Positions 35,655 through 47,694 of a DNA stretch of 64,000 nucleotides are shown piece after piece. The stretch spans positions 875,478 to 939,477 of the forward strand of contig RHPI01002262.1 of assembly GCA_009103225.1 (NCBI GenBank). The letters are read 5' to 3'. This DNA comes from Chlorokybus atmophyticus (Eukaryota; Streptophyta; Chlorokybophyceae; Chlorokybales; Chlorokybaceae). The position numbers and the translations under genes are program-made. The notes below the pieces were generated by a model that made no database searches, was not told where the DNA came from, and was given only the letters and a program-made list of their open reading frames with translations. Position 1 is the first letter of the stretch, and each line of letters begins with the position of its first letter.

Positions 35655-38469
35655 TCATCTGCCGACGATGGCGTCTAGAGCATGGCGCACGGTGCTGTAC
35701 TTGAACCTAAACCCGAGCTCCTGAGCCCGCCTCGGGACCACCCTCTGACCCTCCAACACCTACGCGACAACAACAAAACACACACATTCGCATTCCTCAC
35801 CAGACACTCAGAAGCGACCTTGACACCGGAAAGTCCCAATCAGACAACACCCACATGCCCCACAAACACACGCACACGCGTGCGCGCGCGCTCACGTACG
35901 CATGCACTCACGCTCGCATGCCTACACGCATGCAAGCACGCACGCACAATAACGCGTGCACGCACACGAATGCGTACACACACGTACGTGCACACATATA
36001 TGCTCAAGCCACATACACATGCACACAAATGCGCGCATCCGAACACACACGCACACACATCCCCCGCCCTCCCACGCGCACGCGCACACGTGCATGCTCG
36101 ATAACAAACCACTCACCACTTTGGCTCCTTCTCCCAGCGCCATCTGCAGCGCAAACTCCGGTACCGGCAGCCAGCTCGGTCTCCCCAAGGCACTCCCCAG
36201 CTCCCTGCACATCTCGTCCATGCGCACGGGGTTGGGCGCGGTGCCGTTGAGGACTCCGTCGTAGGAAGGGTTGGAGAGGGACTCGAGGATGAGGGAGACG
36301 AGGTCGTCGCGGTGGACCCAACTGAACCACTGGCGACCGGAACCGAGGGGGCCGCCGGCGAAGAGCTGGAAGATAGGGAGCATCTTGGCTGGGGGAGGAG
36401 GAGACACAACAGGAGGTGAGAGGCAACATAAGAGGTGGATGCGGGCGTGCGCACGTGGAGTGTCCTATCGGGTGTTATTGTTGATGTTGTACGCACGCGC
36501 ATGCGTGTGTGCGAGCGCGTGCGCGTGCATGCATCAACGTGTGCGGGTGCGGGTGCGGGTGCGGGCGCGTGTGAGTGCGTGCGTGCATGCATGTGGGTGG
36601 ATGTGGGTGTGGTACTGTGATGAGGTGATGTTGTGAATTCTCACCTAATGCGCCACCATCTTTGTCGAGGACAATCCCAAACCTGATGGTTACGCGTCGG
36701 ACGCCGTCGGTGACTTTGGCGGCCTCGCTCTCCCACGCGCGGCACACCTGATGCGTCATAACTCATGACATTCAACCACACAAACGCATGATAACGCCAC
36801 ACACGCATGATAGGGCCTCGCACGGACGTGCACGCAGCACATACACGTGCGTGTGCGTGCACGCAAGTGCGCGAGCATGCATGCAACCACGAATGCATAC
36901 AAACATGCACACACGCACACATTAATGGCTCAATCACCTCAGCGAGGTAGTCGCTGCCGCTTGCTGCCCGCTCGTCGAACTCTTTCGCATCATCGCTCGT
37001 GCCGTAAAAGCCAACAGCCGAGGCGGACACGAGCACATTGGGCCGGTTCTTTGCACCGTTGATGGCCTCAACGACCTGACGTGTGCTTGTACGTGGGCGT
37101 GTGCATGTGGTTGTTGCGACTCTACACTTGTCTAAGGTACATTGTGAGTGTAAGAACCCCAACACATGTACATACCCTCTTTGTGGCTTCAGTTCGTGTG
37201 GTCTTGATGCCGGCCTTGACCTGCGTCAACCGGCCGTCGTGGGAAACCTCCTGCTGGCTAACCGTTGGACAAACATATACCCACATACACCCACACACCA
37301 GCACGCAGGCACATACCCACACTTTGACACACAGCATACATGCACGCACCCACGCGCCCACACCCAAGCACGCGCATGCACGCGTGGGTATATACGTGTG
37401 TGTGCATGCATGTGCGCACACTCACACGCAAATACCCCACGCATAAAGCCAAACATGCATGTGCGCGCGCACGCACATATTCCCACCCACGCCCTCGCAC
37501 GCACGCATGCACAGCGCCCTGTATCATCCTCCCACACCAACCCAACATGCACGCATCCACCAACGTACGGTGTCGTTCCAGCGTGTAGATATGGGCGCAC
37601 CCGCCAGGTTGACCACACTTGTGGCGCCCTCCACGCCACGCGCCCAGTCTTTGAGCTCGTAATAAGACAGCGCATCCTTTCTCCTCTCTGCAAGGCAACA
37701 ACACATTTTCATATGTGTTACTCTTGCAATGGTGTTGTTGTTGTTATCGTTGGGTCGCTGCTTTACCTCCTTTAAACAAGTTTTGTGCATTGGAGGCGTT
37801 TCGCGTCAGCACGCGCACTTCATGCCCGCCTGTAAAACCAACTTGCATGGTGATGCTGTTGTCGTTGTTGTTGTTGTTGTTGCACCATCGCAGAGCTCAG
37901 AAACTTGAGAATGCAGTGTGGGTACGACTGTGTGTGTGTGTACGACATGCATGCAACCAATGCATCACCAAGTAAACACAGACACTTGCCTTGCAGCAGC
38001 TTTGCGACAAGGCGCGAACCCACAAAGCCTGTGGCACCCGTCACGGCCACAACCATCTGCAGACATGCGAACCAACAACAGTGAATACAGAGCAATTAAC
38101 ACAACAAATTCAATAAAGATCCATGTGTATCAGCCTTCGTATTGGTTTGACGTATCCGACCTTGCCGCTTTGTGTCTGTGTCGCTTGTTGCTGTGTTTGC
38201 TGCTGTGCTTGGCAGCGAGGTGGTCGCCATGCACGATGCAACGGTACTCTCTGTCCACAGCTGACCCTCTCACCAACGACGCCGACAAGGACGCCGCCGC
38301 CGATGCGTGCCTCGCCGCCCAGGAAGCTGGAGGAAGGGGTGGCGGCGGCGGTGGGAGTGGCGTCCTTGCGCTGAGCGGGAGTGACTTCTCCCCGCAAGAC
38401 ACTTGACGACAACGACAACACCCTCGGCGACCCGACCGCCGCGGCCGCCGCCGCCGCCGCCGCCGCCAT
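35655..38469 (-). CDS. GC1: Plastid SDR-family epimerase of the SDR39U1/GC1 (SulA-like) type
   Basis: This is an NAD(P)-binding atypical short-chain dehydrogenase. The Arabidopsis plastid homologue is GIANT CHLOROPLAST 1 (AtSulA), implicated in chloroplast division; bacterial relatives are YfcH-like. Nine exons in phase (38469-38161, 38056-37990, 37829-37767, 37687-37569, 37250-37176, 37075-36938, 36747-36645, 36388-36117, 35759-35655) give about 416 residues. Exon 1 is an Ala/Ser/Arg-rich transit peptide. The Rossmann motif [12 protein letters not shown] follows, then [33 protein letters not shown] and [17 protein letters not shown], and the C-terminal DUF1731 region [17 protein letters not shown]. 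The second intron (37830-37989) is GC-AG with a GCAAGT donor. The gene is divergent from the DUF2854 gene, with about 250 bases between start codons. Confidence 0.9.
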
Positions 38470-38719
38470 GTTGCTGCACTCCTCTCTGCAAGCATGGCTG
38501 AAGGCGTGGATATCTTGAGATCCGCTCGAAGCCGTCCGATGATGGATTGGACCAGATCGAACGCCTCTTCGTGTGCCCACGTGGGCTGATGAGCACACTG
38601 TATCACCGCTCGCTTGTCAGCGCAGTTGTTGTTGGCATCAGCGGCGGCGGCGTTGGTGGTCAGGGACATTGACAAAGCGGAGCAGCAGGAGGTTTACGCA
38701 AGCGGCAGGAGCGGTCACC

Positions 38720-40347
38720 ATGGCGGTGGTAGCGACAGCCTCTGTGGCCTCCTGCTCGTCCGCGGCGACGGCGTCTTTGTCCTTGTCGTCGTCCAGGGCG
38801 GCGGCGGGGGCGGCGGCGGCCGCATGCAAGTTCAGGAGCAGGAGAGGGGTGTTGGCTACCTCCAGGCGGTCGGCAGGGCTGTCGCTGCGAGGGCGGCGAT
38901 CGTCGGTGCTCCAGGTGTGCGCCAGCGCAGACACCACCTCGAACGCAGACAGCACCACCACCAGCAACGCCGCGAGCAATGCCGCCGACACCGTCAAGAC
39001 TGCCGCTGACACCGTCAAGACTTCTGCTAACAAAGTCAAGGAGGAGCTTGTTGCGGATACCTCCTTCAACCTCGCCAAGGTGGTGCCTAATGCACTCATC
39101 CCACACAAGCAGCGCTTGCATTGTGTGCATTTTGCACCAAACAACACAACACACCAGCGGATCAGAGAGTAATATGTATGCATGGACGCCTCCCATGTTG
39201 TGCTTGTTGAGATGTTGCGCTCATTGTGTGCGTGTGTGTCTCTCACAAAACAGATCTCGCTGGGCACTGTGGGCCTCAGTCTCGGCTCCTTCCTGCTGAG
39301 GTAAGTCATTGATATGCCGCGTACGTGTGGGCATATGCTGCTTACCAGGGAGTGTGTGGGTCCTTCCCAACCCACATTGTACAATTTGTGTATGCGTGTG
39401 TGCCGACCACATTGAGACAGTTGAGACAACATGCCCACGTTGTGTCAGTTTCGGTTTCGGCGCCTACTTTGATCTCCTCCCCGGCGGTGCTTTCTCCGCC
39501 ATCATGTTGACGTACGGTTTCCCTCTCGCCCTGATCGGTTTCGCGTTGAAGTACGCGGAGCTCAAGCCCGTGGGTTGCGCCACGACGGGATCGGCCCTCG
39601 CCCTCCGCGACGCGCAGGCGACGGACATCCTGAAACAGGTCCGGAATGATGTGACCAGGTATAGATATGGAGATGAGCAGCATCTGGACGAGGCACTCAA
39701 ACGCATATTCCGATATGGACAGGTGGGTGGGTGTGGGCGTCTGTGTGTGCGTGTATTATACGTGTTGTGGGGTGCGAGCAAGTTCAAGTGTGCAAATGTC
39801 CATGTGAGAGTTGTGGCCATTGGCAGCTGTGTGTGTGCTTCTGTGTCTGTGTGCAGTTGTCCCTAGTGCATGCCCACGACCATGTGGTTGTGCGTAACGT
39901 GCGCACACGGAATATGCACCATCACAGCATGCACTGAGTAAGATTTTATGTTGTTAACGTGCGGGAGAGTCTCTCAAGCATGACAGCAGCATCTGCATCT
40001 GCCCATGCACACAGACGAACTACTCGCGTGTGGATTACTGCGCAGAACACGTGCAGCAGCATGTATGTATGCGATTCGTGGCTGTCACTTAATTGTTGTG
40101 TCATGTATCTATGCAGGCCGGAGGCATCCCGAGGCGGGGTGCCCCTGTCCTCGTGGGCATCCGCGAGGAGGTGCAGGATGAGGGCCGCTACACCCTCGTG
40201 CTGGAATTCGACCTCAGGCAGAGCAAGGTGGAGGACTTCACCTCACGTGAGGCCAAGTTCACGTCCTTCTTCGGGCCCGGCGTGCAAGCGCGCATTGTGG
40301 ATGCTGGCAACAACCGCGTGGATGTGGCACTTGTTGCCACCGCCTAG
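38720..40347 (+). CDS. Plastid DUF2854 family protein
   Basis: Four exons (38720-39079, 39254-39300, 39449-39722, 40117-40347) keep phase and encode about 303 residues. The N-terminus is a chloroplast-type transit peptide rich in Ala, Ser and Arg. An amphipathic Ala/Thr/Val segment (ADTVKTAADTVKTSANKVK, apolipoprotein-like) follows. The core has two hydrophobic segments, LGTVGLSLGSFLL and MLTYGFPLALIGFALKYAEL, then the signature KPV...ALRDAQATDILKQ and VRNDVTRYRYGDEQHLDEAL. The last exon contains GRYTLVLEFDL and FFGPGVQARIVDAG. This is the layout of DUF2854 proteins of cyanobacteria and plastids, membrane proteins of unknown function. The ATG chosen is the first that precedes the transit-like segment. 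Confidence 0.88.
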
Positions 40348-41488
40348 TAGGTTGATGAAAAGAAAAGTTTTGCGTATGGAGTATATACTTAGAGACCACA
40401 TTGCCTCCCTGCATGTTTGGTTGTTTTTGTACATCCAATTGATATGATGCTTGTCTGCTTGTCTGTTTGACCTCACTTGATTTTTACTAGGACTCGACCA
40501 AATTGACTTGTATGTGTGAACCTCTAGATGTGGCATGCCCATTGAAACCAGTTGGCAAGCCCACTGATTCTGCAACCATGCCAGCCTGTGCTTGTTCCCA
40601 CAAATCTGATTTGATTACTTCATCATGAAACAAGCACAATCCGGTGGTGCGGCCATGCGCTGGGCGGCCCATCCCGCCGACCATGGAGGCAAATGCGGCG
40701 CTGGCTTTTGCAGTAGGTAGCTGGTCGGGTGCCAATGACGATGATGGCAGAGACGGCGGTAACTGTGCTGTGTGGTGGGATGCGGTAATGTGTACAAAAG
40801 ATGCAACTGGGTTGGGTGTACTGGATGCTGATCAGACATGCTACCGCACGGTATGTTTATTTGCACACACTGTACACACAATGCGCTACGTCATTGCTCA
40901 TGCATAGTGTCATTCATCACACGTATTGGAAAAAGCATATAGTCCGCACTTACTCTGCCATATATGTACACTGAGTTATACTGCTACACTATGTACATTA
41001 CCTACACTACCTACACCACCACCCCGTTAGTCATGCAAGTTATGCATACATCACAATGTAGTTACCTGCAGCAGGCAAGCACGCAAGCAAGCACGAGTCG
41101 CTGTCTTGCTATATGGCAGATTCACCGCATTGCATTCTTTGTACAAATGCATGTGTACAACAGATGGTATGCTACCATATGTGCTTGTGTGCGGACAAGG
41201 TGGTGTGCAGCAGTGAGCTACGGGTGCTGTGGTGTAAGTTTGTAGATTGTAGGTAGACTGTTGCTTTACATATGCATTACGAATGCACGGCCTGCCCCAC
41301 TACGCTACGACATCCAAAATGGTTGAATGCATTCTGCTGAGTACAGCTTGTTGAACACTCCACAGGTTGCAATCTGTTGAGCACAACACAGCAGACACGA
41401 TGAGGTAGGTAGCCAGGCCAGGCCACAACAGCTCAGCCCAGCTGATAAAATTGCAGCAACATCTTTGAAGCTCACACGCACTCATGGC
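40348..41488. other. Convergent 3' region; possible minus-strand open frame
   Basis: This stretch lies between the 3' ends of the DUF2854 and eIF3b genes. A minus-strand open frame at 40487-40735 has a protein-like composition (GGMGRPAHGRTTGLCLFHDE) but no recognised family, no clear splice partner and a position overlapping the expected 3' UTR. I treat it as doubtful. Nothing else is supported. Confidence 0.3.
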
Positions 41489-44400
41489 CTAGTCTCCATA
41501 CAGAACCTCTTCCTGCACATCAATGATCTCTTCAACCTCAACTTCCTCAGCGTTGAGCTCTTCCTCCTCATCGGAGAGCGCGCCGTCCCGCAATTCAATG
41601 CGAGCCTCACGCTCTGCTTGCCGCTGGGCAAGGCGCTCTGCGTGCCACTTGCGGAAAGACTCCAATGCTTCGCGCCGTTCCTGTTACAAAGTAATGGATG
41701 ATAAGATGAGGTCGGGTCATGCGCACACAATAAACCGGGTATAAGAGCACTGACGTAGGCTATGCAGTGCATACCAGACACACGGCATGCATAAACGGTG
41801 TACACACAGATAGAGGCTTGTTTGGCTCAGACAATGCAGCAGCGTGATCACAGTAACAGATCCGCACCTGAAGGACAGCAGTGTCCTGCTCTGTGCGCAT
41901 AAGCTCATCCTCCTCCTCGTATCGCTTGCTGTATCGTTTCAAGTTCTTGATGATCTCCTGCTCCTTTTCAGGCGGGAGCAATGACGGCGGACGCGGCCTC
42001 CAGAGATACTGCAGTGAAATCACAGTCATCAACATGCAAGTACAACAAAGTGAATGAGACATGCACACACGCGCACACATGCTCTCTACGTAATGAGATG
42101 AAACAAGTACCTGGAAGAACCGGTCTCTCCTCATCTTGTACACAAGCTTCCCGTGGAACGACCACACGTTGAAGCCATTCTCCATCTGGTGAACGCTGGT
42201 CACGCTCGTGGCGACAAACCGCCCGGTGGGGTCCCAGTCCACGTCCGTGCACATGAAGTGCTCTGCAACAGCCATCGTCTCCAACTCATCCACGTTAAAA
42301 AACTCCAACTGGCCGTTCATGGTTTTAAGACCGGCCAGAATGAGATGCTTGCCCTGCAGTAAGTACTGATCAGCAAAGAAGCTCTCCAGCAGAAAGCCAA
42401 ACACCAACCGCTTGTGGTTTTGTTACTTTTGCAAATATGCACACACCTGCGGTGACCAGTACAGCATGTTGGCAGTCTTGCCCTTCAGTGTGGTCAGCAG
42501 CGTGACTCGCCCGCTCTTGCTGCCCTTCATGGTGTAGATGCTAACATCAGGTCGAGGGCCGTCGCCATGGATGATGGCAAACCTGTGGCCCTTGGGCTCC
42601 CACGCAAAGGCCACAATCTTGTCATTCTTGTTTTCCAACTCAAGGACCTCAATGGGAATGTCGCGCTCTGCAAAGCAAGCGCATGAGCAAACACAGCACA
42701 ATGCTACTCACCAGTCATCTGTGTTACTAACTGAATGAACCATGAATCATGAACTTACCATGCACACTGAGCAGTTCAAAGCCTGTGTACACGGACTTCT
42801 TCGTCTTGGTGTAGCGGTCCACTTTGACAGCGAGATACGCGCCCTCCTGCTGCCAGTACATCTTGCAGTCGCTCACGCTGAACAGGTTCTTCTGCCTCAC
42901 CTCCTCTTTTGATGGGATAGCGATCAAGCTTATCTAAAGGATTACACAACAGTAACTCAGCAACATGACTTGCCAACATGACTTGTGCAGTCTGCACAAA
43001 GGTGGGATGCGCAGCAATGGACATCATCAACAGCAACCTGCATAATAGACACCACATACCCTCGCTGGCTGGTTGCCGCCGTTGGACTCGGGAACAAAAA
43101 TGGCCATCATAGGGTCTGATGGAGACCAGCTGTAGTCGGCGAGCCCCTCGATCTTCAGCGACTTCTTATCCAGCAGGCCCATGCCAGGGGTTTCGTATAT
43201 GCTGATCTGGTTCTTGCCCATCTTGGAGAAGTACTTGTCATCCTTGCCGCCGGCCCACTTGAACACAGGCCACGCCACGTGGCCTCCCGTTGCAGGACCG
43301 CCGGGCACGGCAAAGTCCTCAGCGGGACCTTGGAACTGCCGCATGAGCTGCCCGGTGCGGATCTCATAGATGTTCAGCGTCACTGTCTGCATGACAAATG
43401 AAGATGTTGATGACCATGACATCTTCTGTTGCTCAGTCCTACACCGCCATATGCAAGCAGCGTGCACGTACTGCACTCTCAGACGGTCGTCGCGGTTCCT
43501 CACTGCTGTACGTAGCCATGTACACTTCGTTTGGTGAAAAATCAAGCAGACGAACCTGCAACAATCAAGGTTGCAAAAACGAAACTGCAGCTGCAGACCA
43601 CCAAGCCAAGCCATCCATACAAGGCAAGGCAAGGCAACTATGTATGCCAATCAGCCGCTACCAACCTGCTGGTGGCTGAAGCGGGAAAGTCGAGCCCATG
43701 ATGGTCCTCCCCACAGTGCTGCACCTTGCCTATGCACGGTCGCAAGATATGTACCCTTCGGTGACCACTGAACAAAGCTTTCTGTCCAGCACTGCGTTGC
43801 AAAAGATCCTCGTCACACATGCAAGCCACAATCATTTGATGCGGTAAGCTTGAGCCAGCAAAGGCGAAGGCTCACATTTCTCCTGTACACAGGATCTGGT
43901 TGCCCCTTCTTGGGATCATTCCAGTAGATCTCTGTCTCATCTGCATAACGAATGGCAAACTGGTCCCTTCCGCGCTCATCCAGCATGAACCCAAGCAAGT
44001 TCTCCTGCAATCACAACATGGCGTGAAGATAAGTAACTTCAACCTGAAGCCATTTATTGTTCAATCCACACCTCCTACCTTTGGTTGATACGGCTGGGGC
44101 TCTGGCGTATGATACTCATCAGGCACCTTAGAGTACCTCTCGAAGTCATCGAACATGTTGACCTTAAAGACGTGACTCTTATCAAGCTTGTAACCATCAG
44201 TGTTCTCCTTGGCGGCAACAGCTTCCTGTAAGACCAGGACATCAGCCACCATGACAGCCCGGTATACAAGCATGTACCGGTGGCTATGGTTAACTTGCCT
44301 GCGGCGTCATGAATTCCACAAACGCATAGCCTTTGGTTTTGCCACTCTCATCGGTTGGCATCCAAAGGCCATTATCGCGAATCGTGCCAAGCTGGCCGAA

Positions 44401-45270
44401 GATCTTCTTCACCACAGTGACCAGCTTGTCAAACTTTTCGTGAGGGACTTGAGGGAGATGATCGACAACAATCACGTTGCCAAAACCGCTCTCCGTTTGC
44501 GGCAACTCATCTTCATCTTCTTCCTCCTCATCACTGACAATCATCACCAAAGTATGGGAGAGCTAAACTTGAGGACTAATTGGCAACACGACATCAAGCA
44601 ACGGTTGCATGCAAGTGTGACAACATGCTTGCTGATTGCAGTACACGGCCAATCAGATCTGATAGCAGCCTGAAAAGCCCAGCATCCCTAATTGCATAGC
44701 GACGAGAAAAGGGCAACAGCTCGTAGAAGTATTGTGGCTGCATGTATGCAGCCGGGTCGCAATCATAGCACCCATCCCCTGACTTGTACTGACTGCAATT
44801 GCTGTGCAAGCAAGCGGAAAAGACGCCAAATCACCTGAGTACCTCGTGTTTCAATTGCATGCATGCAGCAGCAGCCAGACCACTGTAGACCCGACATTAG
44901 TCCTTGAGAATGAGAGATAACCGTCGCATCCCAAGCTTGTATGCAGCAACACCAACATGTCGCCAACGACGTTTGCCAGTAGCGGGCTACCTCTCCAGTA
45001 CAGACCCACGCTGTGCAGACTCTTTATCGCTTGCAAGCATGATCTAACAGCAGCACGCAAAGTCTAAAGATCTGTGCCTGACAAAGTGGGAGACACCTCC
45101 TTGCCTGGGCGAAAGTTGCCAATAAGAATCCCGCACCTGTGAATGCCCATGTCATCGCCGGCAGGCAGCTGGATGCGGTCCAAGTCGACCTTGCTCCAGT
45201 CTATGTGGACTTCATCCTCCAGCTGCTTGCTGTTGGGCGCAGCAGGCGCCGACACATCAAGCGCCGGCAT
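41489..45270 (-). CDS. EIF3B: Eukaryotic translation initiation factor 3 subunit b
   Basis: eIF3b is a scaffold subunit of the eIF3 complex that binds the 40S ribosome during translation initiation. Twelve minus-strand exons in continuous phase (45270-45137, 44533-44299, 44225-44079, 44004-43876, 43791-43666, 43555-43472, 43386-43060, 42933-42759, 42667-42447, 42353-42111, 42008-41868, 41680-41489) give about 717 residues, matching plant eIF3b (about 710). An N-terminal acidic stretch leads into an RRM ([22 protein letters not shown]). A WD40-type beta-propeller follows ([58 protein letters not shown]). The C-terminal helix holds [11 protein letters not shown] and a charged coiled coil. The intron after the RRM exon (44226-44298) is GC-AG with a GCAAGT donor. 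Confidence 0.97.
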
Positions 45271-45291
45271 GGCGGCTTTGAAAAAGCGGCA

Positions 45292-45325
45292 GCAGTAGAG
45301 GCTACACGTCTGTAGCCTCTACTGC
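45292..45325. promoter_or_regulatory. Perfect 15-bp stem-loop just upstream of the eIF3b start
   Basis: Arms GCAGTAGAGGCTACA (45292-45306) and its exact reverse complement (45311-45325) are separated by four bases. The element lies 22 bases upstream of the eIF3b start codon, so it is probably in the 5' UTR, where such a stable hairpin would impede scanning. It could instead be a palindromic protein-binding site in the promoter if transcription starts between it and the ATG. Confidence 0.6.
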
Positions 45326-45396
45326 CAACGCGCTCGTGCTTGCCTTTGATGACGCCGCCGCCTGCAGCGTTGCCGCCGCCACCGCCACCGTCGCCC

Positions 45397-45417
45397 AACC
45401 CTAATCTCTGGTTAGGG
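45397..45417. promoter_or_regulatory. Inverted pair of telo-box-like motifs upstream of eIF3b
   Basis: AACCCTAA (45397-45404) and TTAGGG (45412-45417) form an interrupted palindrome about 130-150 bases upstream of the eIF3b start codon. In plants AAACCCTAA telo-boxes are enriched in promoters of translation genes, so the position fits that pattern. Function here is inference. Confidence 0.4.
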
Positions 45418-45425
45418 CTTTGCCG

Positions 45426-47694
45426 CCATACTACGTCATCCCGTAGGCCGCTGCTTGTGGCATGGACATCGCTTGTCCTACTATTCTCGCATTTCACGTC
45501 CGTTATATTCATTTAGACAATTATGTCACTTGTAGACTACAAGTTGTAGTGTAAACTCCTAAAATGATTAGAAGCTGTTGTGCATGCAACAGTGGCAATT
45601 ACACGTAAGTTACATTACAAGATACAGAAAGCAATGCGTTGAGTTGAGGCCATCATGCACAGTATTGATAATGTTATTATGTAATAAATGATTACGATAA
45701 TCATGTTAAACAAATATGACGGTATTTACAATGTATAAGTATGGCGTGAGCTAGACGATCACATGTAACATTATATCTACAATAAGGCACTCAACGGTTT
45801 ATAGCCCGTGAAATATTGACGAATGTTTTATTCATTCATTGAAAATGCATTTTGTACTTTTGATGCAACATGCAGCTTACTTTGTATACCAATGCTCTTT
45901 TATACCAGTTAGATTTGAATTTGTTACACGATGTATAATGCAACTGGAATCTAATGAACATTACCAGTCAATTAACAAGTAAGCACATTTTTATTTTTTG
46001 TGTTTGCTCAAAAGATGTAATGATTGCAAGTAATGACAACACTTGCACATTGACCATGTGATGTTTATCGACTCATCATGTGCATGCGTACATGTAGTAC
46101 CTGCTATACTCGTGGAATATTGTACTGGCATATATATACACTTTGTTGCTGTTGCTATGTGTGCTATTGCGCTTGCTTGTGTGAACGATGACAGCACTAG
46201 GTGGGTCACATGCTGAGCGCGCCTGTCTTGATCATGAGCGGTGAGGCTGTGTATAAGAGATGGTATGCTGGATTAGTTGCTTGTGTGTGTGTGTGTGTGT
46301 CTCTATGTGTATGTGTGTGTGGGTGTGCAAACTTTAGCGTCTCATAACTCATTACTCTCATTACTCCTGCACTGTGTGCATGTGCATAAATCTGAAGCCT
46401 TGAGGGGCCAGGTAGCAAATAGGGGCCAGGTTGGAATGCCACGCAGTGCTTGCTAACACACCCAAGCACAAGCCACGCACTCACACAAACACCAGGCCGC
46501 TCACATAAACGTAATAGCACCAGAGGCAAGGGGGCCTAGGCTAGGACATCAGTAAGTGAATGCAACGGCGGTCAAGTAGTAGAGGCAGTAGCCAACGTAC
46601 CTGCCACAACCCCAGAGCGACGTTAGCAACCGCAGCCACGCACTTAGCCTAGGCCCCCTTGCCTCTTGCATGCTTGCTTGTGCTTGTGTGTGCTTGTACT
46701 TGTGTACTTGAGTGCGGACTTGCATCATCAGTACTTGGTCAACCTATACACTTGCAGATCTTATACCCTTAGTAACTACTGGTTAGTTATGATGCGCACA
46801 CACATGTCGTCATGTCGTCACGTAATTCATACCTACATTATTACATAAGCTTATGTGCATCTGTGCATTGGCATTGCGTGTGAACAGAGTAACCACATCA
46901 TGTCACTTTGCGAGTAGTCGAGTGACGTATAAGTGGCAATCATGGACACTGGCAATCACTCTTTACATAGGGCCTGTAGCTGTACATGTTGCTAGTGATG
47001 TACGCCGGTGTTGAAGCTAATCACCATTTGATAAGCAAGCCCAATGTAGTGCTGCATTTCTCTACCTACAGCAAGTATTAGCATGCTAGCATAAGGTATA
47101 AGCCATAGGGCAAAGAAGCAGTCCAAATGCACAATAAGCAGCACCACAAACAATAACCAACCTAGCCACAAAGACAAGCACAGGCAACATCAGCATGTCA
47201 ATTATCACAGAAGTTTTACAACTATGTGCACTACGTGCTCTAGGCGGGGCGGTGGGATGCAATGGCAAACAGCAAGGCAGAAACAACCATCCAACCAAAT
47301 TTGAGCACACATGCACATGCGCAAGGTCCTTTGGAGAGCGGCGCAGCAGCAACAGCAAGTGTGTGAAGGCAGGAGTGCTGCTGCATAGAATGCTTTAGTC
47401 AGCCTGACAACACCTTGATTACCAGATAACCTCCTCCCTTGACAAGCAAGACCTAGAATGGGACCTCTTTTACCTCCACACCCTAAGGTTACGACTAGCA
47501 AAGCATGGCATAGCATGCTATATACTTACAGCACCTCTTCGTAGACAACCTCCTTCCTTAACCGGCAAACCCTACATCTAAAACCTCTATGACTTGACCG
47601 CACTATGGAACCTATTAGAACAACAAACACTTTATTCAGCACAAGACCGACATGCAGCACAACGGGTCCATTGATGGGTATGCATACAAGCAAC
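45426..47694. other. Intergenic region, AT-rich, no gene seen
   Basis: The stretch from about 45500 to 46190 is AT-rich. It is followed by a (TG)n-rich segment near 46282-46322 and a hairpin-forming inverted repeat at 46522-46666. Two loosely similar blocks (ACCTCCT(C/T)CCTT...AACCTCT type) lie at about 47427-47472 and 47545-47590. No coding region is supported. Confidence 0.5.
46522..46666. repeat. 22-bp perfect inverted repeat around about 100 bp
   Basis: Left arm 46522-46543 (AGAGGCAAGGGGGCCTAGGC then TA) is the exact reverse complement of right arm 46645-46666. The 101-base spacer has no coding potential. The size and structure fit a MITE or a hairpin element. No clear target-site duplication is visible. 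Confidence 0.75.

Noticed and set aside
35800-37700. Many Cys/His/Thr-rich open frames on both strands
   Set aside because: They arise from CA/TG-rich introns of the minus-strand GC1-like gene; the exons between them are already assigned.
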